Numbered from the stretch's first letter, positions 52,267-62,068 are shown. The stretch is DNA of 64,000 nt from Sulfitobacter sp. HGT1 (GCF_013282155.1 NZ_BLWI01000010.1:372001-436000); one strand, 5' to 3'. Notes: generated by a model from the sequence alone, not told the origin. Numbers and translations: made by a program.

Positions 52267-53631
52267 ATGTCATTTTCGAATTTGACACGTCGTGGTCTTA
52301 TGAAGACCGGTGCCGTTGCCGGCGCTGGCCTTGCACTGCCGACGTATCTTAGCGCTGCGTCGCATTCCGGCTTTACCAACGCGCCACAGGGCGACACGGT
52401 CACGCTGGGCTTTAACGTTCCACAATCGGGCCCCTACGCGGATGAGGGCGCAGACGAACTGCGCGCATTCGAGCTCGCGGTCGAGCACCTGAACGGTGGC
52501 GGCGACGGCGGCATGCTGCAAACCTTCAGCTCCAAGGCGCTTGAAGGCAACGGTATCATGGGCAAGAAAGTCCAGTTCGTTACCGGTGACACACAGACAA
52601 AATCCGACGCGGCACGTGCTTCGGCGCAGTCGATGATCCAGAAAGACGGCGCAATCATGATCTCCGGTGGCTCGTCCTCCGGTGTGGCTGTTGCTGTTCA
52701 GGGCCTGTGCCAAGAAGCCGGCGTGATCTTCATGGCGGGTCTGACCCACTCCAACGACACAACAGGCAAAGACAAGAAGGCCAACGGTTTCCGTCACTTC
52801 TTTAACGCCTACATGTCTGCTGCCGCTCTGGCACCGGTTCTCAAGAACCTCTATGGCGACGACCGCAAGGTCTACAGCCTGACAGCCGACTACACATGGG
52901 GCTGGACACAGCAGGAATCGATCCAGGCCGCAACCGAGGCAATGGGTTGGGAAACCATCAACGACGTGCGCACACCGCTCGCCGCGACTGACTTCTCCTC
53001 CTATATCGCACCTGTTCTGAACTCCGGTGCCGATGTTCTGGTTCTGAACCACTACGGCGGGAACATGGTTAACTCGTTGACCAACGCTGTTCAGTTCGGT
53101 CTGCGCGACAAGCAGGTTAACGGCAAGAACTTCGAAATCGTTGTTCCACTCTACTCCGAGCTGATGGCTCGTGGTGCAGGCAAGAACATTGCCGGTATCG
53201 TTGGTTCGCAGAACTGGGATTGGAAGCTCGAAGACCAGCTGGGCGCACGCTACACAGGTACAAACGCCTTTGTTCAGTCGTTCGGTACCAAGTACGGCTT
53301 CCCGCCAAGCCAGGCTGCTCAGACCTGCTATGCACAGACGCTGCTTTATGCTGATGCGGTTGCCCGCGCTGGTTCGTTCAACCCATGTGCCGTTGTCGAA
53401 GCTCTTGAAGGCTTTGAATTCGACGGTCTGGGCAACGGCCCGACGCTGTACCGTGCCGGCGATCACCAGTGCTTTAAGGACGTTGTCGTTGTGAAGGGTA
53501 AAGAGAACCCAGAAAACGAATACGATCTGGTGGAAATCGTTGAAGCAACACCAGCCGAGCAGGTTACCTATGATGTCGATCACCCGATGTTTGCGGGTGG
53601 CGAATTGGGCAACTGTAACCCAGGCGCGTAA
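52267..53631 (+). CDS. ABC importer substrate-binding protein (branched-chain amino acid/urea type)
   Basis: The 454-residue periplasmic binding protein has a Tat-like signal (SNLTRRGLMKTGAVAGAGLA, cut near LSAASH) and the peripla-binding_6 fold of LivK/urea-type SBPs (QSGPYADEGADELRAFELAV, ISGGSSSGVAVAVQGLCQEA). Several Cys occur, including two near the C-terminus. Substrate not known. GGGAGG lies before the ATG. A terminator follows, so SBP mRNA will exceed the rest of the operon. Confidence 0.9.
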   Translation: MSFSNLTRRGLMKTGAVAGAGLALPTYLSAASHSGFTNAPQGDTVTLGFNVPQSGPYADEGADELRAFELAVEHLNGGGDGGMLQTFSSKALEGNGIMGKKVQFVTGDTQTKSDAARASAQSMIQKDGAIMISGGSSSGVAVAVQGLCQEAGVIFMAGLTHSNDTTGKDKKANGFRHFFNAYMSAAALAPVLKNLYGDDRKVYSLTADYTWGWTQQESIQAATEAMGWETINDVRTPLAATDFSSYIAPVLNSGADVLVLNHYGGNMVNSLTNAVQFGLRDKQVNGKNFEIVVPLYSELMARGAGKNIAGIVGSQNWDWKLEDQLGARYTGTNAFVQSFGTKYGFPPSQAAQTCYAQTLLYADAVARAGSFNPCAVVEALEGFEFDGLGNGPTLYRAGDHQCFKDVVVVKGKENPENEYDLVEIVEATPAEQVTYDVDHPMFAGGELGNCNPGA

Positions 53632-53641
53632 GTACAAGTCT

Positions 53642-53667
53642 AAGGCGGAGGGATACCTCCGCCTTTT
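53642..53667 (+). terminator. Hairpin between SBP gene and livH
   Basis: AAGGCGGAGG, loop GATA, CCTCCGCCTT, then TT. Partial termination here would raise SBP expression above that of the permeases. Confidence 0.82.
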
Positions 53668-53720
53668 CTTGCAGGCGGTCTGATCCGCCTTTCACTCATT
53701 AAAAATTCGAGGGCCCCGCG

Positions 53721-54752
53721 ATGGACGCCATTCTTTTGCAACTTCTAAACGGGTTGGACAAAGGCTCAGCCTATGCGCTCATCGCGCTTGGTCTGACCCT
53801 GATCTTCGGCACGCTGGGTGTGGTCAACTTTGCACACGGCGCGATCTTTATGATCGGCGCATTCTGTGCTGTTACACTTAGCAAAATCTTCAGCTTGAGC
53901 CATCTGGCCTCCGAGCCGTCAGGCACTGATTTCTTGGGCAAGCCCAAGTACGACGATGTCCTTTATATCAAAGAATGGTTCGGCGAGAGCGCCGGTGCAT
54001 GGATGCTCGACTGGTCCGTTCCGCTGTCCATCCTGTTTGCCATCCCTGTGATGATCGCCATCGGCTTCATCATGGAGCGCGGTCTGATCAAACACTTCTA
54101 CAAGCGCCCTCACGCCGATCAGATCCTTGTGACCTTTGGTCTGGCGATCGTGCTTCAGGAAGTGATCAAGTATTTCTACGGTGCAAACCCGATCCCCACC
54201 GCCGCCCCCGAGGCGTTCCGCGGGTCGTTCGATTTCGGCGTGCTGCTGGGCTTTGATCCCAACGCGATCATCTACCCCTACTGGCGCCTGATCTATTTCG
54301 CCTTCTCGGCCGTGATCATCGGTGGCGTCTTTGCCTTCTTGCAGTTCACCACCTTCGGGATGGTTGTGCGCGCCGGTATGGCAGACCGCGAAACCGTCGG
54401 CCTTTTGGGGATCAACATCGACAAGCGCTTTACCATCATGTTTGGCATCGCCGCCGCAGTCGCGGGATTGGCAGGTGTCATGTACGCGCCGATTAACTCG
54501 CCCAACTATCATATGGGCATGGATTTTCTGGTTCTCAGCTTTGTTGTGGTTGTTGTCGGCGGCATGGGCTCTTTGCCCGGTGCGGTGCTGGCGGGCTTCC
54601 TTCTGGGTATCCTAGAATCCTTTGCCTCGATGAACGAAGTCAAGAATATCCTGCCGGGTATCGACCAGATCATCATTTATGTTGTCGCGATTATCATCTT
54701 GCTGACACGCCCACGGGGCCTGATGGGCCGCAAAGGCGTGATGGAGGAATAA
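53721..54752 (+). CDS. livH: ABC permease LivH-type
   Basis: The 343-residue permease has about eight helices, NFAHGAIFMIGAF near the N-terminus and the conserved GLLGINIDKRFTIMFGIAAAVAG coupling region split across the third cytoplasmic loop (only key parts: GINIDKR, FGIAAA). It pairs with the LivM-type permease. GAGGG lies before the ATG, 53 bp after the SBP hairpin. Confidence 0.94.
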   Translation: MDAILLQLLNGLDKGSAYALIALGLTLIFGTLGVVNFAHGAIFMIGAFCAVTLSKIFSLSHLASEPSGTDFLGKPKYDDVLYIKEWFGESAGAWMLDWSVPLSILFAIPVMIAIGFIMERGLIKHFYKRPHADQILVTFGLAIVLQEVIKYFYGANPIPTAAPEAFRGSFDFGVLLGFDPNAIIYPYWRLIYFAFSAVIIGGVFAFLQFTTFGMVVRAGMADRETVGLLGINIDKRFTIMFGIAAAVAGLAGVMYAPINSPNYHMGMDFLVLSFVVVVVGGMGSLPGAVLAGFLLGILESFASMNEVKNILPGIDQIIIYVVAIIILLTRPRGLMGRKGVMEE

Positions 54753-54755
54753 GCC

Positions 54756-55946
54756 ATGCTTGGACTGAACAAAAAAGACCTTGGGGTATTGTTGCTGGTG
54801 GCTCTTCTTGCCATGGCCGCACCGATCCTGCTCAACCCCTTTCCGGCTGATTCCGGCATGGCGCAATTCAACGCGGGCTATCCCGACCTGATGCAACGCT
54901 TTGTGATCTTCGGGATTTTCGCCATCGGCTATAACATCCTGTTTGGCCTGACCGGCTATCTCAGCTTCGGCCACGCCGCCTTTCTGGGTGTGGGAAGCTA
55001 CTCCGCCGTCTGGATGATGAAGCTTTTGTCGATGAACGTGATCCCAGCGATCCTGTTGTCAGTGATCGTGGCGGGCCTGTTCTCGGTCGTGATCGGCTAT
55101 GTGTCGCTGCGCCGTTCGGGGATCTACTTCTCGATCCTGACGCTGGCCTTTGCGCAAATGTCGTTCAACCTGGCCTATTCGGTGCTGACACCGATCACCA
55201 ATGGTGAAACCGGCCTGCAAATCTCGCTCAGTGATCCGCGCATTCTGGACGGGGCCAATGCACCAAGCTACCCCAACCTCTTCGGGGCGCAGATGAACTC
55301 CGCGGCCACCATTGATGTTGGCAGCTGGTCCTTCACCTTCTCCGTTGGCTACTACCTGTGTGCCCTGCTCATGCTCGTTGCCTTCTATATCTCGATCCGC
55401 ATCTTCCGCTCGCCTTTCGGGTTGATGCTGCGTGCCGTGAAATCGAACCAGCAGCGCATGAACTACACCGGCCTGAACACCAAGCCCTACACATTGGCGG
55501 CCTTTGTCATCTCGGGCATGTATGCCGGTCTTGCCGGTGGTTTGCTGGCCGCGATGGACCCGCTAGCCGGGGCCGAACGGATGCAGTGGACGGCCTCGGG
55601 CGAAGTGGTTCTGATGACGATCCTTGGCGGTGCCGGTACCCTTTTGGGGCCAGTATTGGGCGCGGGCTTTATCAAGTACTTTGAAAACATCTTCTCCAAG
55701 ATCAACGACAACGTTCTGCATGGCTGGTTTTCCTTCATGCCTGACGGGATCGAGGACTTTATCATCACGATCATCCACCCCTTCGTGGGCAAAGGCTGGC
55801 ACCTGACACTGGGTCTGTTGTTCATGCTGGTTGTGATCTTCCTGCCCGGTGGTCTGGTCGAGGGCGGTCAACGCATCGGTCGCCTGTTCCGCCGCAAGAA
55901 AGCGGATACCAACACGCCTGACGGCACAAAAACCCCTGCAGAATAA
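54756..55946 (+). CDS. livM: ABC permease LivM-type
   Basis: The 396-residue permease has about ten helices, [19 protein letters not shown] and the coupling loop [19 protein letters not shown]. It begins 3 bp after livH and is followed 12 bp later by livG. The C-terminal end is basic ([14 protein letters not shown]). Confidence 0.94.
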   Translation: MLGLNKKDLGVLLLVALLAMAAPILLNPFPADSGMAQFNAGYPDLMQRFVIFGIFAIGYNILFGLTGYLSFGHAAFLGVGSYSAVWMMKLLSMNVIPAILLSVIVAGLFSVVIGYVSLRRSGIYFSILTLAFAQMSFNLAYSVLTPITNGETGLQISLSDPRILDGANAPSYPNLFGAQMNSAATIDVGSWSFTFSVGYYLCALLMLVAFYISIRIFRSPFGLMLRAVKSNQQRMNYTGLNTKPYTLAAFVISGMYAGLAGGLLAAMDPLAGAERMQWTASGEVVLMTILGGAGTLLGPVLGAGFIKYFENIFSKINDNVLHGWFSFMPDGIEDFIITIIHPFVGKGWHLTLGLLFMLVVIFLPGGLVEGGQRIGRLFRRKKADTNTPDGTKTPAE

Positions 55947-55958
55947 GGAGCGGACGCG

Positions 55959-56723
55959 ATGAATATTCTTGAAGTCAAAAACGTCAACAAGCGCTTTGGT
56001 GGTCTGCAAGCGCTAGGCAATGTGAACCTGAATGTTGCCGAAAACACGGTCCATGCGATCATCGGACCGAACGGCGCGGGCAAATCCACCCTGCTCAACT
56101 GCCTTGTCGGCAAACTGATCCCCGATACCGGATCGGTTATGTTCGACGGGCGGTCGGTGCTGGGGCGCAAACCCTACGAGATCAACCAGATGGGCATTTC
56201 CCGCGTTTTCCAGACGCCCGAAATCTTTGGCGATCTCAGCGTGCAGGAAAACATGTTGATCCCGTGTTTTGCCAAACGTGACGGGGCTTTTGCGTTGAAC
56301 GGCTACGGCTCTGTCGGCAGCCAACGCGATGTGATCGACAAAGCCGAGGAAATGCTGGTCGAGATGAAACTGGCGGATAAACGTCACATGCACGCGGCTT
56401 CCATGTCGCGTGGTGACAAACGCCGGCTCGAGATCGCGATGTGTCTGGCGCAAGACCCCCGCCTGTTGCTGCTGGATGAACCGACAGCCGGCATGGCGCG
56501 CGCCGATACCAACAACACCATTGATCTGCTCAAACAGATCAAAGAGGAGCGCGACATCACCATCGCCATCATCGAACATGACATGCATGTGGTGTTCTCG
56601 CTGGCCGAACGGATCACCGTGCTGGCCCAAGGCACGCCCCTTGTCGAAGACACCCCCGATAACATCAAGGGCCACCCCAAGGTCCGCGAAGCATATCTGG
56701 GCGAATCTCAAGACGCTGCATGA
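55959..56723 (+). CDS. livG: ABC ATPase LivG-type
   Basis: The 254-residue ATPase has Walker A IIGPNGAGKSTLLN, Walker B LLLLDEPTAG and the signature MSRGDKRRLEIA, a variant of LSGGQ shared by this importer subgroup. An H-loop follows in IIEHDMHVVF. AAGGAG lies before the ATG. Confidence 0.95.
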   Translation: MNILEVKNVNKRFGGLQALGNVNLNVAENTVHAIIGPNGAGKSTLLNCLVGKLIPDTGSVMFDGRSVLGRKPYEINQMGISRVFQTPEIFGDLSVQENMLIPCFAKRDGAFALNGYGSVGSQRDVIDKAEEMLVEMKLADKRHMHAASMSRGDKRRLEIAMCLAQDPRLLLLDEPTAGMARADTNNTIDLLKQIKEERDITIAIIEHDMHVVFSLAERITVLAQGTPLVEDTPDNIKGHPKVREAYLGESQDAA

Positions 56724-56767
56724 CGTTGGGCGGGGCTCGGACCCGCACCCCTCGTAAGGATAGAATT

Positions 56768-57523
56768 ATGAACACGACCCCCGATTTTTCCAATAGCGCC
56801 AACCACGCGGCGACCGCCCCCGCCTATCTGTCGGTGTGGGATATCCATGCCTATTATGGCGAAAGCTATATCGTGCAAGGTGTCAGCTTTAACGTTCACG
56901 AAGGCGAAATTCTCGCCCTTCTGGGGCGCAACGGCGCGGGCAAGACATCGACGTTGCGCACCATCGCGCAGATCGGCGACCCGGAATTGCGCAAGGGCGA
57001 AGTGTGGCTGGATCACAAACCGCTGCACAAGATGGCCAGCCACGAGGCCGCGGCCAACGGCATGGCACTGGTCCCCGAAGACCGCAGGATCATCGCCGGC
57101 CTGACGGTCGAGGAAAACCTGCAACTTGCGCAGATCGCCCCACCCATCGGCTGGTCGCTGGAACGCATCTATGAACTTTTCCCCCGCCTGAAGGAACGCC
57201 GCAAACAAGAAGGCGTGACATTGTCGGGGGGTGAACAGCAGATGCTCGCCATCGCCCGCGCATTGGCGCGTGACATCAAGGTGCTGCTGCTGGATGAACC
57301 TTACGAGGGTCTGGCCCCGGTGATTGTCGACGAGATCGAAAAGACACTGAGCTTGATCAAATCCCAAGGGATCACGACCATTCTGGTGGAACAAAACGCC
57401 GTGCGCGCGCTGAAACTGGCGGACCGTGCGGTGATCATGGACACCGGCAGCGTGGTCTTTGACGGCTCCGCCGAAGAAGTGTTGAACAATGCCGAATTGC
57501 GGGCCGAATACCTCGCCATCTAA
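56768..57523 (+). CDS. livF: ABC ATPase LivF-type
   Basis: The 251-residue ATPase has Walker A LLGRNGAGKTSTLRT, a canonical LSGGEQQMLAIARALA signature and Walker B VLLLDEPYEGLAPVI. I use the ATG at 56768 with AAGGA upstream; the open frame reaches back into livG. Paired palindromes follow 22 bp after its stop. Confidence 0.95.
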   Translation: MNTTPDFSNSANHAATAPAYLSVWDIHAYYGESYIVQGVSFNVHEGEILALLGRNGAGKTSTLRTIAQIGDPELRKGEVWLDHKPLHKMASHEAAANGMALVPEDRRIIAGLTVEENLQLAQIAPPIGWSLERIYELFPRLKERRKQEGVTLSGGEQQMLAIARALARDIKVLLLDEPYEGLAPVIVDEIEKTLSLIKSQGITTILVEQNAVRALKLADRAVIMDTGSVVFDGSAEEVLNNAELRAEYLAI

Positions 57524-57545
57524 AGCGACCGGCAGCGGGGGGCGG

Positions 57546-57589
57546 CGGAATTTTTCAAAATTCCGGTCCGGAAAATTCGAAATTTTCCG
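57546..57589. repeat. Paired palindromes between livF and the acyl-CoA synthetase (copy 3)
   Basis: 57546-57565 (CGGAATTTT, TC, AAAATTCCG) and 57569-57589 (CGGAAAATT, CGA, AATTTTCCG) repeat the cores of copies 1 and 2. They separate convergent genes and may act as a terminator. Confidence 0.75.
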
Positions 57590-57603
57590 CCCCCGTTGCC
57601 CCT

Positions 57604-59109
57604 TTAGGGTTTCAACAGCAACCGCAGTTCCGTCTTTAGCACCTTGCCATAGTTGTTTTTCGGCAGGCTATCGACCCGGACATAGGTTTTGGGCCGTTTG
57701 AACCGCGCAATGCGGTCAAGGCACAACGCGTCAAGCTCGCCCTCAGGTGCCGTTCCCACAATGAAGGCCACCACTTCCTCGCCCCAATCAGCATGGGCAC
57801 GCCCCACAACCGATGCTTCAATCACCCCGCCATGTTCCAGCAGGATTTCCTCGACCTCGCGGGGGTAGACGTTCGAGCCGCCGGTGATGATCACATCCTT
57901 GCTGCGGTCTTGCAGGGTGACATAGCCTTCGCCGTCCATCATCCCCACGTCCCCCGTCATCAGCCAGCCGTCTTGCAGCGTTGCATCTGTGGCGGCCGGA
58001 TTATTCCAATAGCCCGGCATCACCGTCTGCCCGCGCACCATGATTTCGCCCGCGGTGCCATCGGCGACGGGCCTGCCATCCGCATCGCCGATCCGCACCT
58101 CCACCGCCGATTGCGCGCGCCCGACCGACCCCAGCCTTGCCCGCCATCCGGGGTGCGTGCGATCCGAAACAGCCGCGCGCGGCAGTGCCGTGATGCCCAT
58201 GGGGCATTCGCCCTGCCCGTAAATCTGCACGAAGACCGGCCCGAAATAATCAACCGCATCAATGATATCGGCGTTGTACATCGGCCCGCCCGCATAGACG
58301 ATCGTGCGCAGCCCCGTGCCGTCACGCCCCAATGCCCGCGCCCCGTCGGTCAGCCGTTTCACCATCGTGGGGGCTGCAAACATGTGAACCCGCCCAAAGT
58401 GTGCTGCCAAATCCAGAATCTCCGACACCTCAAATCCGCCCGAAGCGGGGCAGACATGGCGCGCGCCGGCCTGCACATGCATCAGATTGTACAGCCCCGC
58501 GCCGTGGCTCATCGGGGCGGCATAAAGCGCTGTATCATCGCCCGAAACCTGATCCACATCCACGCCGTAGCAAAGCGCCATCGACAGGGCCATGCCGTGG
58601 GTGATGATCACGCCCTTGGGTTTGCCCGTCGTACCCGAGGTGTAAAACAGCCATGCCAGATCATCCGCACCACGGCTCGCCACCGCGTCAACCGGCGCGG
58701 ATGTCAGAATTTCATCATAACGCGCCGAAGGGGTGACAATCACATCGCTGCTTAGACCCGAACCCTCCCCCAAACCCTCGGCCAGTCCGGCACTGGCAAA
58801 GACCACGCGCGCGCCGGAATCGGCAAGGATGAAGTCCGCCTCGCGGCTGTGCAGCTTGGCGTTGATCGGCACAACGGCGGCCCCAGCATACCAGATCCCG
58901 TAGAACACGATCAGATAGTCCGGCGTGTTCTTCATAAAGATCGCCACGCGGTCGCCGGGGGTCACGCCCTGCCCGCGCAACCAACCCGCCACCGCCCGCG
59001 CACGCGCGTCAAATTCCGCATAGCTTGCAACACAGGTTTCCCCGTGAAACAGCGCAGGGCGATCCCCGCCCGTCTGCGCGCTGCGTGCCAGCCAATGTGC
59101 CAAGTTCAT
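57604..59109 (-). CDS. Acyl-CoA synthetase (AMP-binding, FadD/MatB-like)
   Basis: The 501-residue adenylate-forming enzyme has the P-loop LFYTSGTTGKPKGVIITHG, the hinge TGDVGMMDGEGYVTLQDRSKD and the catalytic Lys in PKNNYGKVLKTELR. It activates a carboxylic acid to its CoA thioester. Substrate unclear; size and motifs fit malonyl-CoA- or medium-chain-type ligases. It is convergent with the Liv importer, and an ScfR regulator is nearby, which suggests uptake and activation of an organic acid. Confidence 0.9.
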   Translation of the reverse strand: MNLAHWLARSAQTGGDRPALFHGETCVASYAEFDARARAVAGWLRGQGVTPGDRVAIFMKNTPDYLIVFYGIWYAGAAVVPINAKLHSREADFILADSGARVVFASAGLAEGLGEGSGLSSDVIVTPSARYDEILTSAPVDAVASRGADDLAWLFYTSGTTGKPKGVIITHGMALSMALCYGVDVDQVSGDDTALYAAPMSHGAGLYNLMHVQAGARHVCPASGGFEVSEILDLAAHFGRVHMFAAPTMVKRLTDGARALGRDGTGLRTIVYAGGPMYNADIIDAVDYFGPVFVQIYGQGECPMGITALPRAAVSDRTHPGWRARLGSVGRAQSAVEVRIGDADGRPVADGTAGEIMVRGQTVMPGYWNNPAATDATLQDGWLMTGDVGMMDGEGYVTLQDRSKDVIITGGSNVYPREVEEILLEHGGVIEASVVGRAHADWGEEVVAFIVGTAPEGELDALCLDRIARFKRPKTYVRVDSLPKNNYGKVLKTELRLLLKP

Positions 59110-59258
59110 ACCCGATGCCCCCTCGTTTTGCGCAGTTTGGCAAGGCCCTGCCCCTTAGGCAACTGGTAGCTTTCCATAACCGCGCCCATGTCCTATAAGA
59201 CGTCAACTTTGGGGCACAGGCATTCGCGCCCCGCGTTATATACTGGCTGAGGAACAAA

Positions 59259-59759
59259 ATGACTAAAAACACCCATGACGCAGATGTGGCATTTATCCGT
59301 GCGCTTGCAGAGTTGTTGAACGAAAACGACCTGACCGAGCTTCAAGTCAAACGTGATTATGCAGAAGACGACAGCCTGAATGTGCGGGTCAGCCGCAAGC
59401 CGCCTCAGCAGATCGTGGCCCCGCAGCAGATGCATGCGGCCCCTGCACTGATGGCGTCTCCGGCACCGGCTGCAATGGCGTCACCTGCGCCTGCGTCCCC
59501 CGAAAACATGGACCCGGCCTCCGATCCGGGTGCGGTTGTGTCGCCGATGGTTGGTACGATCTATATGCAAGCAGAACCCGGTGCCCCTTCCTTTATCAGC
59601 GTCGGGACGACCGTCGCCGAAGGGGACACGTTGTTGATCGTGGAAGCCATGAAAACAATGAACCACATCCCCGCCCCGCGTGCGGGCACGGTCAAGCGTA
59701 TCTTGGTCGATGATGGTGCAGCCGTGGAATTTGGCGCACCTTTGGTGATCCTGGAATAA
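59259..59759 (+). CDS. accB: Biotin carboxyl carrier protein of acetyl-CoA carboxylase
   Basis: The 166-residue BCCP has an N-terminal dimerisation part, an Ala/Pro/Met-rich linker (about 60-85) and a biotinyl domain with the biotinylated Lys in VEAMKTMNHI. GAGGA lies before the ATG. It is 11 bp before accC, the usual pair. The promoter region 59110-59258 is shared divergently with the acyl-CoA synthetase. Confidence 0.97.
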   Translation: MTKNTHDADVAFIRALAELLNENDLTELQVKRDYAEDDSLNVRVSRKPPQQIVAPQQMHAAPALMASPAPAAMASPAPASPENMDPASDPGAVVSPMVGTIYMQAEPGAPSFISVGTTVAEGDTLLIVEAMKTMNHIPAPRAGTVKRILVDDGAAVEFGAPLVILE

Positions 59760-59770
59760 GGCGAAAACCC

Positions 59771-61123
59771 ATGTTCAAGAAAATCCTTATCGCCAACCGG
59801 GGCGAGATCGCGTTGCGCGTGATCCGCGCCGCGCGCGAAATGGGCATCGGTTCGGTCGCCGTCCATTCGACTGCGGATAGCGACGCGATGCATGTGCGCA
59901 TGGCCGACGAATCTGTCTGCATCGGCCCGCCGTCGTCCCAGCAATCCTATCTGTCGATCCCGTCGATCGTGGCTGCCTGCGAAATCACCGGTGCCGAAGC
60001 GATCCACCCCGGCTATGGCTTTCTGTCTGAAAACGCCGGTTTTGTGCAGATTCTCGAAGACCACGGCCTGACCTTTATCGGCCCAACAGCCGCGCATATC
60101 CGTATCATGGGCGACAAGATCACCGCCAAGGATACCATGAAAGAACTCGGCGTGCCTTGCGTGCCCGGATCTGACGGTGGTGTCCCGACACTGGATGACG
60201 CCAAGCGCATCGGCGCAGAAATCGGCTATCCTGTTATCATCAAGGCCACGGCTGGTGGTGGTGGCAAGGGCATGAAAGTCGCGCAGACTGCGGCCGACAT
60301 GGAACGCGCCTTTATGACCGCCCGCGCCGAAGGCAAATCGAACTTTGGCAATGACGAAGTCTACATCGAGAAATATCTGACCACGCCGCGCCACATCGAA
60401 ATTCAGGTGTTCGGCGATGGCAAAGGCCGCGCTGTGCATCTGGGTGAACGCGATTGTTCGCTGCAAAGGCGTCACCAAAAGGTATTCGAGGAAGCCCCCG
60501 GCCCGTCGATCAGCCAAGCCGAGCGCGACCGTATCGGCAAGGTCTGTGCCGACGCGATGGCCAACATCAACTATATCGGTGCGGGTACCATCGAATTCCT
60601 CTACGAGAACGGCGAGTTCTATTTCATCGAAATGAACACCCGTTTGCAGGTGGAACACCCTGTCACCGAAGCCATCTTTGGCGTCGATCTGGTGCGCGAA
60701 CAAATCCGTGTGGCTTCCGGCATGGACATGTCGTTCAAGCAAGAAGACCTCAAGATCAACGGCCACGCGATCGAAGTGCGTATCAACGCCGAAAAACTGC
60801 CGAACTTCTCGCCCTGCCCCGGTAAGATCACGCAGTACCATGCCCCCGGTGGCCTTGGTGTGCGGATGGACAGTGCGCTGTATGACGGCTATTCGATCCC
60901 GCCCTATTACGACAGTTTGATTGGCAAGCTGATCGTGCATGGCCGTGACCGCCCCGAAGCGCTGGCGCGCCTGAAACGTGCCTTGGGTGAATTGATCGTG
61001 GATGGCGTCGATACGACGATCCCGTTGTTTCACGCGCTGTTGGAAGAAAAAGATGTGCTGACAGGGGATTACAACATCCACTGGCTGGAACATTGGCTTG
61101 AAACCAACCTGGGCAATGCCTGA
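59771..61123 (+). CDS. accC: Biotin carboxylase of acetyl-CoA carboxylase
   Basis: The 450-residue ATP-grasp enzyme carboxylates biotin on AccB. Typical blocks are ILIANRGEIALRVIRAAREMG, the Gly-rich TAGGGGKGMKVA and IEMNTRLQVEHPVTE. The first committed step of fatty acid synthesis is completed by AccA/AccD, which are not in the window. The aat start overlaps its end by 8 nt. Confidence 0.97.
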   Translation: MFKKILIANRGEIALRVIRAAREMGIGSVAVHSTADSDAMHVRMADESVCIGPPSSQQSYLSIPSIVAACEITGAEAIHPGYGFLSENAGFVQILEDHGLTFIGPTAAHIRIMGDKITAKDTMKELGVPCVPGSDGGVPTLDDAKRIGAEIGYPVIIKATAGGGGKGMKVAQTAADMERAFMTARAEGKSNFGNDEVYIEKYLTTPRHIEIQVFGDGKGRAVHLGERDCSLQRRHQKVFEEAPGPSISQAERDRIGKVCADAMANINYIGAGTIEFLYENGEFYFIEMNTRLQVEHPVTEAIFGVDLVREQIRVASGMDMSFKQEDLKINGHAIEVRINAEKLPNFSPCPGKITQYHAPGGLGVRMDSALYDGYSIPPYYDSLIGKLIVHGRDRPEALARLKRALGELIVDGVDTTIPLFHALLEEKDVLTGDYNIHWLEHWLETNLGNA

Positions 61124-61751
61124 CCTGACGCCGGACCTGCTGTTAAAAGGCTATTCCGTGGGGATTTTCCCCATGGCAGAACACCGCGACGACCCGGAAA
61201 TTTTCTGGGTCGATCCGCGGCTGCGCGGGGTGTTTCCCATCGACGGGTTTCACATCTCGCGCAGTCTGGCGCGCGCCATGCGCCGCACCAAATTCACCGT
61301 CACCATTGATACCGCCTTTGCCGATGTGGTGCGCGGTTGTGCCGACCGCGAAGACACATGGATCAACGCCGAGATTTTCACCCTGTACCAAGCGCTCCAT
61401 GACCGCGGGGCGGCCCATTCCCTTGAGGTGTGGGACGGTGATGAACTGGTCGGCGGGGTGTACGGGGTCACGCTGGGGGCCGCGTTTTTCGGGGAAAGCA
61501 TGTTTTCGCGCCGCGATAACGCGTCAAAAATCGCCTTGGCCTGCCTGATCGACCGGCTGAAACGGGGTGGGTTCACGCTGTTTGATACGCAGTTCCTGAC
61601 GCCGCATCTTGCATCACTTGGCGCGATAGAGATCACCCGCGATGCCTATCACCGCCAACTCGACGCCGCACAGCAGCTTGAAGCAGATTTTAGCGGCCCC
61701 GCCCCTGCGACCCCTCAGGAGGTCGTGCAGCGGATGACCCAAATGTCGTAA
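61116..61751 (+). CDS. aat: Leucyl/phenylalanyl-tRNA-protein transferase
   Basis: Aat adds Leu or Phe to the N-terminus of proteins that begin with Arg or Lys, making N-end-rule substrates for ClpAP. The 211-residue protein has KGYSVGIFPMAEH and FWVDPRLRGVFPIDGFH. The ATG at 61116 overlaps the accC stop; two codon families upstream are also open. Its 3' end overlaps the convergent DUF2155 gene by 37 nt. Confidence 0.94.
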   Translation: MPDLTPDLLLKGYSVGIFPMAEHRDDPEIFWVDPRLRGVFPIDGFHISRSLARAMRRTKFTVTIDTAFADVVRGCADREDTWINAEIFTLYQALHDRGAAHSLEVWDGDELVGGVYGVTLGAAFFGESMFSRRDNASKIALACLIDRLKRGGFTLFDTQFLTPHLASLGAIEITRDAYHRQLDAAQQLEADFSGPAPATPQEVVQRMTQMS

Positions 61752-62068
61752 CGCGGGTGTTCAAGCGCCGACAATGCCGGGGCAGACGCGATCATCCAGC
61801 CTGAAAACAGCCGGTTCTCGCTTGCTTCTTCCCTAATCTCAAGCTCTGCAAAGGCATCGCCCGCAGGGTTGCCAGACGGAAAGCGGCAATCATTCATCTG
61901 AACTTCGAGGTTGCCGACACGGATGATCTGGCCGCGCACCATCTCGTAGTCTTTCGTGGTGCCCGATATCTTGTCCAGGGCCCGCAGGACGGCACCATTG
62001 GCGCTGGTCACCTGCTGCGCCTGAACCGGGGCGGCCAGCAGCGCCAACATAATCAGAATCTTGCGCAT
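61715..62068 (-). CDS. DUF2155 secreted protein
   Basis: The 117-residue protein has a Sec signal peptide (cut near VQA-QQ, about residue 18) and the DUF2155 domain with two Cys (NDCRF, VIRC) that may form a disulfide, plus LFSGWMIASAPALSALEHP. The function of the family is unknown. It lies 3 bp after the NDUFA12 gene on the same strand, an arrangement common in Rhodobacterales. Confidence 0.88.
   Translation of the reverse strand: MRKILIMLALLAAPVQAQQVTSANGAVLRALDKISGTTKDYEMVRGQIIRVGNLEVQMNDCRFPSGNPAGDAFAELEIREEASENRLFSGWMIASAPALSALEHPRYDIWVIRCTTS

Noticed and set aside
52270-53637. A 455-codon frame antisense to the SBP gene
   Set aside because: Mirror of a strongly codon-biased gene with no ribosome site or family features.
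59561-61093. A 510-codon frame antisense to accC
   Set aside because: Same codon-bias shadow; accC and accB explain the region fully.
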